From Acidobacteriota bacterium (GTDB lineage Bacteria; Acidobacteriota; Vicinamibacteria; Vicinamibacterales; 2-12-FULL-66-21): 12,812 bases of DNA. This document shows, piece after piece, positions 1 to 6,099 of the stretch. The stretch is from positions 1 to 12,812 of the forward strand of contig JABFWM010000104.1 of NCBI GenBank assembly GCA_013362195.1, read 5' to 3'. Made by a program: the position numbers and the translations under genes. The notes under the pieces are model-generated. The model was not told where the DNA came from and made no database searches. It worked only from the letters and a program-made list of their open reading frames with translations. Position 1 is the first letter of the stretch. The number at the start of each line of letters is the position of its first letter.

Positions 1-1707
1 ACGGCGGCGATCGCGCCGCTCGTCGTGTACGGGTTCGTGTCCATCAATTCACTTCGCAAGGGCACGCAGGAGTCGGTGCGCGCGGGGAACGAGCGCGTTG
101 CCGGCCAGGTCGCCGAGCAAGTCGGCCTGTACATGCGCAACAACGTCCGCGTGCTGCAATCGATTGGCGCCGAAATCGAAGGCACCTCACTCGAACACTG
201 GCAGCAGGACCGGACCTTGAAAGATCAGGTCCTCACCTTTCCGGAGTTCCGCGACATCACCTTGTTCGACGGCGCGGGACGTCCAGTCGCGACAAGCTGC
301 CTGGGCACGGCGCGCTCGCGCCTGCCCGAAGAAGCGCGCGGCGGGAGCCTGGTGTACGTCGCGCCCGTCGAAGTGGACGACGACCTCCTGCCGACGACGA
401 CGATCGCCATCCGGCTGACCCGGCACGTCGAAACCTCCGGCTGGATCGTCGGCGAGATCGCGCTGGAGCAGCTGTGGCGGATGGTGGACAGCATCCGCGT
501 CGGCGAGCGCGGCTACGCACTGATCGTCAGCGGCGACGGCCGTCTGATCGCGCACGGCAATCCCGATGAGAAGCGCCTGATTGCCGTCGCCGACCAGCGG
601 CAGGGCAGCCCCGAACAGCAGTTCGCCGCCGACTTCCGCGCGCAGAAAACCGCGTGGACGACCTACGTCGAAGGCGGCAACGAGATTCTGGCCGTCGCGG
701 CCGCCGTGAGCGACACGCCCTGGACGGTGGTCGTCGAGCAGCCGACCGATGAAGCGTTCGCGGCCACGCGGCGTCTCGAGCGCCAGCTGCTCGTCGCGAT
801 CGCGCTGGCGCTGCTGGTGACGATGATCGCCGGCTACTTCTGGGGCCGCACCTTCATCCAGCGCATCTTCGCGCTGACCCGCGTCACGCGATCGCTGGCC
901 GACGGCCGGTTCGAAGCCCGCGTCGCGATCAGCGGCCAGGACGAGATCCGCGAACTGGGCGACGCCTTCAACTCGATGGCCGACCGCCTCGTCGAGCTGC
1001 AGGAAAACGTCCGCAAGCAGGAGCGGCAGGCGATGTTCGGCCGCATCGCCGCGGGGCTCGTGCACGACCTCTCGCATCCGATCCAGAACATCGGCAACAG
1101 CTGCAAGTTGATCCTGAAGATGTCCGACGATCCGGAATACCGCGAGACCTTCCGCCGCACCGTCGAGCGCGAGATGGTCATCGTCAAGCGCGTGCTCGAC
1201 GATCTGCGGAACATCGCCCGGCCGATTCCGCTCGAGCGCTTCCCCATCGATCTCAACAAGTCGGTGGGCGATGCGGTCGAAGCGATGTCGCCGCATGCCG
1301 AGACCGCCGGGCTCACGCTCAAGGCGGAGCTCGCGCCGGAGCCGGTCTTCATCGAAGGCGACGTCTTCGCGCTCGGGCGCGTCTACCGCAATCTGATCCT
1401 CAACGCGATTCAGGCCACGGCGCCGGGCGGCCTCGTCGTCGCCGCCACCGACGCGATCGGCACGCGCGTGCAGGTGCGCGTCTACGACACCGGCTGCGGC
1501 ATCCCGGCGGATCGCCTGCACGCGATCTTCGAGGACTTCGTCACCACCAAGCGGCGCGGCCTCGGCCTCGGGCTGGCGATCTCCAGGAAGATCGTCGAGC
1601 AGCTGGGAGGCACGATTGCCGTCAGCAGTGAGGTCGGGAGAGGGACGACGTTCACCATCGAGTTCCCGCGCACGGAAGACCGGCCGGCGGCGGTGGCGGT
1701 GGGGTGA
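1..1707 (+). CDS. Membrane sensor histidine kinase (Cache-like sensor, HAMP, HisKA, HATPase), 5'-partial
   Basis: This is a two-component sensor kinase that would autophosphorylate on histidine in response to an extracytoplasmic signal. The frame is open from base 1 and the first residues are hydrophobic, so the first membrane helix is cut by the window edge; the GTG at 25 is probably internal. Numbering from that GTG, residues about 20-240 look like a periplasmic Cache-type sensor, 255-274 form a membrane helix, and about 275-328 form a HAMP domain. A short coiled coil leads to the H-box HDLSHP with phospho-acceptor His347. The ATPase domain has an N-box (RNLILNAIQA, Asn460), a G1 box (DTGCGIP, Asp488) and a glycine-rich GLGLGLAI lid, so it looks catalytically intact. 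No response regulator follows, so the partner is upstream or elsewhere. The stop is TGA at 1705-1707. The ligand cannot be read from the sequence. Confidence 0.93.
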   Translation, partial: TAAIAPLVVYGFVSINSLRKGTQESVRAGNERVAGQVAEQVGLYMRNNVRVLQSIGAEIEGTSLEHWQQDRTLKDQVLTFPEFRDITLFDGAGRPVATSCLGTARSRLPEEARGGSLVYVAPVEVDDDLLPTTTIAIRLTRHVETSGWIVGEIALEQLWRMVDSIRVGERGYALIVSGDGRLIAHGNPDEKRLIAVADQRQGSPEQQFAADFRAQKTAWTTYVEGGNEILAVAAAVSDTPWTVVVEQPTDEAFAATRRLERQLLVAIALALLVTMIAGYFWGRTFIQRIFALTRVTRSLADGRFEARVAISGQDEIRELGDAFNSMADRLVELQENVRKQERQAMFGRIAAGLVHDLSHPIQNIGNSCKLILKMSDDPEYRETFRRTVEREMVIVKRVLDDLRNIARPIPLERFPIDLNKSVGDAVEAMSPHAETAGLTLKAELAPEPVFIEGDVFALGRVYRNLILNAIQATAPGGLVVAATDAIGTRVQVRVYDTGCGIPADRLHAIFEDFVTTKRRGLGLGLAISRKIVEQLGGTIAVSSEVGRGTTFTIEFPRTEDRPAAVAVG

Positions 1708-1839
1708 CGGCGAAGGGTGCAGGAGTGCACGGGCCCGGCGCGTTCGGGTCGGGGTTCTGGTTCCGTGCAGTTCGAGTCCGGTCTGCGTTCGGGTTCTCCG
1801 CTGGTGCGGCGCCTGGGTACGCGGCGCGACCCGAGTGCT
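1708..1839. other. Intergenic spacer with short direct repeats
   Basis: This spacer separates the kinase from the small gene at 1850. It contains a small inverted repeat, GTGCA at 1717-1721 and TGCAC at 1726-1730, and a 10-bp direct repeat GCGTTCGGGT at 1740-1749 and 1785-1794. Neither is followed by a T-run, so I do not call a terminator. No recognisable promoter was found. Confidence 0.4.
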
Positions 1840-1844
1840 GGAGG
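1840..1844 (+). promoter_or_regulatory. Ribosome binding site deciding the start at 1850
   Basis: A perfect GGAGG sits 5 nt before ATG 1850. The open frame continues upstream to about 1616, inside the kinase gene, but that extension reads as low-complexity Arg/Ser-rich sequence. The SD therefore places the true start at 1850. Confidence 0.75.
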
Positions 1845-1849
1845 TTGTG

Positions 1850-2095
1850 ATGTTTCGCAAGTTGATTGAGACGACGACGATCGAAGTCGACGGCCGCGTG
1901 TACGTCGCGCACTACTTCGAGCAGAAGACCGCCCGCGGGGCGCGGCGTTACAGCTGCGAGATCGTGCTCGACGCCGGGGATCGCATCATCCTCGACGACG
2001 ACACGATGACGAGCCTCGAAGCGAAGGTCGCGCGGCTGGCGCCGGCGACGGTGTACAGCCGCGCGCTCGCCGGACGGGGGTCCGAGGCGGCATGA
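1850..2095 (+). CDS. Conserved-looking small hypothetical protein (81 aa)
   Basis: I do not recognise the family. The start is ATG 1850 with GGAGG 5 nt upstream; the stop is TGA 2093-2095. The product is an 81-residue soluble protein with no signal peptide or membrane segment. The pattern suggests a beta-rich first half (TTTIEVDGRVYVAHYFEQ, then a Cys-containing strand and an acidic LDDDTM turn) followed by a helix (SLEAKVARLAP). The single Cys lies near residue 35. It follows the kinase by 142 nt on the same strand and could be cotranscribed, but nothing shows functional linkage. Its last bases overlap the tail of the convergent HU terminator, so the two genes end face to face. Codon use and composition match the neighbours, which supports a real gene. 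Confidence 0.7.
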   Translation: MFRKLIETTTIEVDGRVYVAHYFEQKTARGARRYSCEIVLDAGDRIILDDDTMTSLEAKVARLAPATVYSRALAGRGSEAA

Positions 2096-2123
2096 AAAAG
2101 CCGGGTCCTGAACGAGACCCGGC
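2095..2123 (-). terminator. Intrinsic terminator of the HU gene
   Basis: On the minus strand GCCGGGTC (2123-2116) pairs with GACCCGGC (2107-2100). This is a perfect 8-bp stem with an 8-nt loop, followed directly by TTTTT (2099-2095). It lies about 58 nt beyond the HU stop codon, the expected position for factor-independent termination. The U-tract touches the stop codon of the convergent small gene. Confidence 0.85.
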
Positions 2124-2180
2124 GTCGAGCGCGGCGAGGAGCGTGAATGCCCGGATGAGCGCGGGCGCGGCGGGAGCGGC

Positions 2181-2480
2181 TTACTTGCGGGGGAGAACGG
2201 CGTCCTTCAGCTGCTTGGCAATGCGCGCCTTCACCACCGTCTTTGCCGGGATCTTGATCGCCTCGCCGGTCGCCGGGTTGCGGCCCATCCGCGCCTTGCG
2301 CTTCTGAACCACCAGCTTCACCATCCCCGGCAGCACGAACTCACCCGACCGCTTGAGCTCTTTCTCGGCCAGCACGTTCAGTTCGTCGAAGAACTCGCGC
2401 GCCTGCGTTCGCTTCACCTCGAACCGATCCGCGAAGTGCGAGAAGAGTTCGGATTTGCCCATCCTGCGGGCTTCTGCCAT
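2181..2480 (-). CDS. HU/IHF-family nucleoid DNA-binding protein
   Basis: This is a histone-like protein that would bind and bend DNA as a dimer on the nucleoid. It has 99 residues, against about 90 for typical HU, because of a short N-terminal extension (MAEARRM) before the conserved KSELFSHFADRF helix. The beta-arm and C-terminal signature GRNPATGEAIKIPAKTVV is intact, including the arm-tip Asn-Pro used for intercalation. The C-terminus (KARIAKQLKDAVLPRK) is basic. The start at 2480 is supported by GGGG at 2489-2492, 8 nt upstream; the alternative ATG seven codons later lacks an equally placed SD. The gene is monocistronic, with its own promoter at 2579-2608 and its own terminator at 2095-2123. 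The sequence does not decide between HU and IHF-like homologues; the single gene with an ordinary arm favours HU. Confidence 0.95.
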   Translation of the reverse strand: MAEARRMGKSELFSHFADRFEVKRTQAREFFDELNVLAEKELKRSGEFVLPGMVKLVVQKRKARMGRNPATGEAIKIPAKTVVKARIAKQLKDAVLPRK

Positions 2481-2578
2481 CGGCTATTCCCCTTGCTTGG
2501 GCGCGCTCATCAAAACTGCCGCGTGACGGCCGCGCGCGCGGGCGGCGGCAGCGGAGAAATGCGTGAAAATCAGCCGGT

Positions 2579-2608
2579 ATCCTAGCGCGCTTTTTTTTGC
2601 GGTGTCAA
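2579..2608 (-). promoter_or_regulatory. Sigma70-type promoter of the HU gene
   Basis: The minus strand carries a perfect -35 TTGACA (plus 2608-2603), an 18-nt spacer containing an A8 tract, and a -10 TAGGAT (plus 2584-2579). Transcription would start near 2572, giving a leader of about 90 nt before ATG 2480. The -35 lies within an imperfect palindrome, GTGT-CAATTG-C-ACAC (2602-2616). Confidence 0.75.
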
Positions 2609-2618
2609 TTGCACACGC

Positions 2619-2640
2619 GCGGAAACCCGCGATTTTCCGC
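2619..2640. repeat. Inverted repeat in the HU-queF divergent region, possible operator
   Basis: GCGGAAA (2619-2625) and TTTCCGC (2634-2640) form 7-bp arms around an 8-nt centre. The element occupies the -35 region of the proposed queF promoter and lies just upstream of the HU -35, so a protein bound here could affect both genes. The repeat is seen; the operator role is inferred. Confidence 0.35.
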
Positions 2641-2646
2641 AGTGAA

Positions 2647-2655
2647 TGCTACAAT
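2647..2655 (+). promoter_or_regulatory. Extended -10 promoter for leaderless queF transcript
   Basis: TGCTACAAT is an extended -10 element (TG-N-TACAAT, hexamer 2650-2655). No good -35 is visible at 2627-2632, consistent with extended -10 promoters. The hexamer ends 6 nt before the A of ATG 2662, so the expected start of transcription is the start codon itself or within a base or two of it. No Shine-Dalgarno fits in that space. Confidence 0.65.
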
Positions 2656-2661
2656 TTTTCG

Positions 2662-3009
2662 ATGCCGCCGCTCGAGACGTTCCCCAACCCGCAGCCCGGC
2701 CGTGATTACGAGATCGCGATTCGGTGTCCGGAGTTTACGTCCGTCTGCCCTAAAACCGGCATGCCGGACTTCGGCGAGATCCGCATCACCTACGTGCCCG
2801 ACGCGCGCTGCATCGAGCTCAAGTCGCTGAAGTACTACCTCTTCGACTTCCGCCAGAAGGGCATTTTTTACGAGGCGGTGACGAACCAGATCCTCGACGA
2901 TCTCGTGGCCGCGTGCGGCCCGCGGCGCATGACCGTCGTCGGCGACTTCACGCCGCGCGGCGGCATCGCGACCACGGTCACCGCCGCCTACGAGCAAAGC
3001 CGCGCCTGA
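2662..3009 (+). CDS. queF: NADPH-dependent 7-cyano-7-deazaguanine reductase QueF (unimodular)
   Basis: QueF is the cytosolic enzyme that reduces the nitrile of preQ0 to the aminomethyl group of preQ1 with two NADPH, in the queuosine tRNA-modification pathway. The 115-aa length fits the short, unimodular type. The catalytic motif SVCPKTGMPD carries the nucleophile Cys29 and proton donor Asp36. The QueF signature IELKSLKYYLFDFRQKG follows at about residues 52-68, then FYEA with the substrate-binding Glu. ATG 2662 is chosen because homology begins there and a -10 box sits 6 nt upstream. An in-frame ATG at 2563 would add 33 unrelated residues across the divergent promoter region. The other que genes are not in the window. 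A Smr-domain gene follows 34 nt downstream and is probably cotranscribed. Confidence 0.95.
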   Translation: MPPLETFPNPQPGRDYEIAIRCPEFTSVCPKTGMPDFGEIRITYVPDARCIELKSLKYYLFDFRQKGIFYEAVTNQILDDLVAACGPRRMTVVGDFTPRGGIATTVTAAYEQSRA

Positions 3010-3043
3010 CGCGGCGCAGCCGCCGCCGCGACGCCACCCGCCG

Positions 3044-3313
3044 ATGCACCGCGTCCCCATCGAACACGAACTCGATCTTCATCCGTTCCACCCGCGCGAC
3101 ATTCCTTCCGTCGTAGACGAGTACATCACCGCGGCGCACGAGCGCGGCCTCAGCGACGTGCGTCTGATTCATGGCCGCGGCACGGGCGTGCAGCGCGGCA
3201 TCGTCCAGGCCGTGCTCGAGAGACATCCGCTCGTCGCGTCGTTCCACGATGCGCCGGACGCGCATCTCGGCGCGACCGTGGCGGTGCTCACGAGCTCCGC
3301 GCGATCCACGTAA
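3044..3313 (+). CDS. Small stand-alone Smr-domain protein
   Basis: This 89-aa protein consists almost entirely of an Smr (small MutS-related) domain, the fold found at the C-terminus of MutS2 and known in other members for nuclease or RNA/DNA-binding activity. Visible motifs are LDLH (residues 10-13) with the following FHP, HGRGTG (43-48, the counterpart of the usual HGKGTG), and GATVAVL near the end, the usual last strand. There is no MutS core, so it is not MutS2. ATG 3044 is the only sensible start. The upstream 34 nt are GC-rich and have no Shine-Dalgarno, so translation may depend on queF or on an unconventional initiation. The exact substrate cannot be predicted. Confidence 0.88.
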   Translation: MHRVPIEHELDLHPFHPRDIPSVVDEYITAAHERGLSDVRLIHGRGTGVQRGIVQAVLERHPLVASFHDAPDAHLGATVAVLTSSARST

Positions 3314-3638
3314 GAAGATCACGGCACAATCGCGAACACTCGCGCTCGCGTGGAGCGCGGCCGGCATTCACGCTCGCGCTCCCGCGGCATTCAGCTCGTC
3401 GCGACGCTGCTGAAATCGCTTAGTTGCGAAAGCCATCAGCGGCATGCAGTTTCTGCCCGACCCTGCGTGCGCATCGCGGACGCGGGCTGCAATCGGGTGA
3501 CTTCGTGAAGGGCACGCTTCCTGCTGATCGCTCCCCGTCGCGCGTCCGCGGCATCTCACTGAGCGATTCCGTTCCGGTCGGCTCGTCGGTGATGTGTGGA
3601 CGTGCCTAACCTGAATGCGAAAGGACGGCAGTTCTCAT
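3314..3638. other. 325-nt intergenic region without a supported gene
   Basis: No frame here has both a credible start and a recognisable product. Two features are visible. A 10-bp inverted repeat, CGCGGACGCG (3475-3484) and CGCGTCCGCG (3541-3550), encloses 56 nt and could close a structured leader for the next gene. A 9-bp direct repeat, CGGCATTCA, lies at 3362-3370 and 3385-3393. I see no T-run terminator after the Smr gene and no confident -35/-10 pair before the propeller gene, although its promoter must lie here or further upstream. Confidence 0.5.
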
Positions 3639-5324
3639 ATGCACATGCGACGTTTGTGTCTCCTGATCACAGCCACTGGTTTGGCTACGCTCCTGCTCGC
3701 GCCGATCGAGGCGCGCGCACAAACATGGCCCGTGGCGGGACAGAACGCGGGCAACACGCGGAACCAGGCGGCGGAAACCACCATCAGCGCGGCGACCGCG
3801 CCCAATCTGACGACGAAGTGGATCTTCAACGCCGGGGGCAGCGTGCTGCCCACGCCGACCGTCGAGGGCGGCGCGGTCTACGTGCCCGACAACGGCGGCC
3901 AGATCTTCAAGATTGACGCGGCGAGCGGCCGCGAGATCTGGTCGCAGAAGATCGGCGATCTCGTCGGCGTCGGCGGGCTCGTCTCCCGGAACAGCCCGGC
4001 GGTCCTGCGCGATCGCATCGTTCTCGGCACGTGGACGGATCGCGGCGGCATCGAGGCGCGCGCGTGGGTGCTCGCGCTCGACAAGCAGTCCGGCTCTCTG
4101 TTGTGGAAGACGTCGCTCACGGTGAAGGACATCCGCGACGCGACGGGGGCGCAGGATCCCTCGCAGTTCGGCGCCCGCGTGTTCCAGTCGCCAGTGCCGT
4201 CCGCCGATGGCAGCCGCGTGTTCGTCGGCGTGTCGGGCCTCGGCGACGAGTCGCTCGCGGCCGATAACGGCTTCCCGTGCTGCACGTTCAAGGGCGCGGT
4301 GTTCGGCCTCGACGCCGCGACCGGACGGATCGTGTGGAAGACCCCGACGCTGCCGGCCGATCCGGGCTACGCGGGCGCCGGCGTGTGGGGACACGCCCCC
4401 GTCGTGGACGACAAGCGAAAGCTCGTGTACGTCGCGACCGGAAATAACTTCAAGCTGCCCGATGCGGTGATGGCCTGCGTCAGGAACGCCGTGGCGCTCG
4501 GCTCGACGCCGACCGCGGCCGGCATGTCGTGCGACCCGAAGTTCAACGACAACCACGTCGACTCGATCCTGGCGCTGCGGCAGGACACGGGCGCACTCGT
4601 GTGGAGCATCCACACGACGGGATTCGACGCGTGGAACACCGCCTGCACCGCGAACCCTCCGGGAGCCAACTGTCCCAATCCGCATGGACCCGACGAAGAC
4701 TTCGGCATGGCGCCGCAGCTGTTTCAGGTCACGGTCAACGGCGTGAAGCGCGACGTGCTGGGCGTCGGCCGCAAGTCCGGCGAATATCGAACGCTCCTGT
4801 TGAGCGACAACCCCGCGCAGCCGCCGCAGAACCTGTGGGGGCCGGTCAACGTCGGTCCGGGCACCGGCGGCGGCAGCGAAACGGGCCTTGGCGGAATGGA
4901 ACGCGAGTGCGCCACCGACGGCGTGCGCATCTACTGCGCGATCATCAACGCGATCGGACAGCGAGTCACGCTGATGAACGGGCAAACGACGACCGGCGGC
5001 TTCTGGACCGCGCTCGACGCCGCCACCGGCCGCAAAGTCTGGCAGACGGCGAACCCGACCGGCGCGATGGCGCTCGGCCCGGTGTCGGTCGCGAACGGCG
5101 TCACGTACGTCAGCTCGTTCGACGACAACGGCACCATCTTCGCGCTCGACGCGTCGAACGGCACCGTGCTCTTCTCGATGACGACGGGTGGCTCGGTGGG
5201 ATCAGGCGCCGCCATTGCCGACGGCGTCGTCTACTGGGGCTCTGGCTATCACCTGTTCTCCCGCGGCGCGGCGCCGCTCGGCAGCGGCAACAACAAGCTG
5301 TTCGCGTTCACGCTGCGGCGCTGA
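3639..5324 (+). CDS. Secreted PQQ-like beta-propeller protein, polyvinyl-alcohol-dehydrogenase-like
   Basis: This is an exported eight-bladed-propeller-type protein of the quinoprotein dehydrogenase superfamily, probably an oxidoreductase acting on alcohols in the periplasm. A Sec signal peptide is clear: MHMRR, a hydrophobic core to about residue 20, and likely cleavage after EARA. At least six blade motifs ending in a tryptophan or aromatic can be seen (for example KIDAASGREIW, GLDAATGRIVWKT, ALDAATGRKVWQT). Adjacent cysteines Cys214-Cys215 in FPCCTFKG match the segment seen in polyvinyl-alcohol dehydrogenases. Unlike the cytochrome forms, it has no CxxCH heme site. Further Cys residues (VMAC, GMSC, TACTANPPGANC) suggest disulfides. 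ATG 3639 is preferred because it begins the signal peptide and has AAAGGA 13 nt upstream; ATG 3615 would add eight residues and has no SD. Cofactor and substrate remain inferred. Confidence 0.85.
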   Translation: MHMRRLCLLITATGLATLLLAPIEARAQTWPVAGQNAGNTRNQAAETTISAATAPNLTTKWIFNAGGSVLPTPTVEGGAVYVPDNGGQIFKIDAASGREIWSQKIGDLVGVGGLVSRNSPAVLRDRIVLGTWTDRGGIEARAWVLALDKQSGSLLWKTSLTVKDIRDATGAQDPSQFGARVFQSPVPSADGSRVFVGVSGLGDESLAADNGFPCCTFKGAVFGLDAATGRIVWKTPTLPADPGYAGAGVWGHAPVVDDKRKLVYVATGNNFKLPDAVMACVRNAVALGSTPTAAGMSCDPKFNDNHVDSILALRQDTGALVWSIHTTGFDAWNTACTANPPGANCPNPHGPDEDFGMAPQLFQVTVNGVKRDVLGVGRKSGEYRTLLLSDNPAQPPQNLWGPVNVGPGTGGGSETGLGGMERECATDGVRIYCAIINAIGQRVTLMNGQTTTGGFWTALDAATGRKVWQTANPTGAMALGPVSVANGVTYVSSFDDNGTIFALDASNGTVLFSMTTGGSVGSGAAIADGVVYWGSGYHLFSRGAAPLGSGNNKLFAFTLRR

Positions 5325-5340
5325 CCGCCGTACGGACGGC

Positions 5341-5376
5341 AAAGGCCGGGGGTCCTCCCCGGCCTTTGTTTTGTTG
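5341..5376 (+). terminator. Strong intrinsic terminator after the propeller gene
   Basis: AAAGGCCGGGG (5341-5351) pairs with CCCCGGCCTTT (5357-5367), an 11-bp perfect stem with a 5-nt loop, followed by the T-rich GTTTTGTTG. A second small hairpin, GCCGT/ACGGC at 5327-5331 and 5336-5340, directly precedes it. The element sits between convergent genes. It may also slow minus-strand transcription, but on that side the T-run is only the TTT inside the stem. Confidence 0.9.
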
Positions 5377-5400
5377 AATTCTTTCCGGGCGTCGCTGGAA

Positions 5401-6099
5401 TCAGAAGAGGCCCGGCAGCAGCCGGTAGCGGACGCGCTGCATGTACTGGCGATACGCGGCGTCCTTCGCGAGCGTCTTCTCTTCCAGAATCGCGCGCAGC
5501 AGCAGCGCGATGTCGGCGGCGGCAAGCACGGCGAGGTTCCAGTTCAGCGGGTTGGCGACGACGAAGCCAACGTGCGTGACGAGATAGCCGAGATAAATCG
5601 GATGCCGGACGAGGCGGTAGACGCCCGAGGACACCACGCCGCGGTTCGCCGGCGTCAGCCCGAAGCTGCGTCCGAGCGACACCTTGCCGACGATGACGAT
5701 CAGCAGGCCGATGGCGGACACCAGAACGGTGAACGCTTCCGAGGCCATCGGCGCGACCGACGCAGCGGGCTTGACGAGCGGCGGACCGAAGCACGAGAAC
5801 ACGGTCAGCAGCCGCGCGCGCATCGTCCGATCGACGGTACCGGCGGAGCGGCGGAACACGGTCAGCACGACCACGAGCCCTTCGCTGGCCACGAGCAGCA
5901 ACCCGGTCACGTGGCCGGTCCTGAGGAAGTCGCCCCACAGCCGCACCGCCATCAACGAGAAGAGCGCCACGATGGCGGCCTTCGACGCGAGCTCGCCCAG
6001 GTCGCGCCGCGTCGCGGGACGCGACGCTTCGAGGGGTGCGCTGCGCATCGAGACCCCGCGCGTCAACGCGACCGGGAAGGCGAACGCGAGCCGCTTCAT
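5401..6099 (-). CDS. Isoprenylcysteine carboxyl methyltransferase-like membrane protein
   Basis: This is a 232-aa integral membrane protein of the ICMT / phospholipid-methyltransferase superfamily, which uses S-adenosylmethionine at the membrane face. Hydrophobic segments lie at about 40-56, 64-82, 122-141 and 170-202. The diagnostic C-terminal block is complete: GVYRLVRHPIYLGY (about 159-172), an EE pair at 206-207, then YRQYMQRVRYRLLPGLF at the end. The ATG at 6099 forms an ATGA overlap with the AAA ATPase stop, and GAGG lies 7 nt upstream inside that gene, so it is translationally coupled. Met18 is a possible later start. The substrate (protein, lipid or small molecule) cannot be told. It is the last gene of the Tad-linked operon. 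No strong minus-strand terminator follows, apart from the hairpin at 5341-5367. Confidence 0.85.
   Translation of the reverse strand: MKRLAFAFPVALTRGVSMRSAPLEASRPATRRDLGELASKAAIVALFSLMAVRLWGDFLRTGHVTGLLLVASEGLVVVLTVFRRSAGTVDRTMRARLLTVFSCFGPPLVKPAASVAPMASEAFTVLVSAIGLLIVIVGKVSLGRSFGLTPANRGVVSSGVYRLVRHPIYLGYLVTHVGFVVANPLNWNLAVLAAADIALLLRAILEEKTLAKDAAYRQYMQRVRYRLLPGLF

Noticed and set aside
1768..1785. GTTCGAGTCC, resembling a tRNA T-loop
   Set aside because: The flanking 5-nt segments do not pair into a T-stem and no acceptor stem, D-arm or anticodon arm could be found upstream.
2520..2661. Possible preQ1 riboswitch upstream of queF
   Set aside because: No preQ1-I type stem-loop with an A-rich tail could be seen, and the -10 box next to the ATG leaves no leader for a riboswitch.
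2563..2661. N-terminally extended queF start at ATG 2563
   Set aside because: The extra 33 residues lack QueF homology and would run across the HU promoter and the queF -10 box.
3424..3609. A 61-codon plus-strand frame in the intergenic region
   Set aside because: It begins with TTG, has no Shine-Dalgarno and gives a motif-free product.
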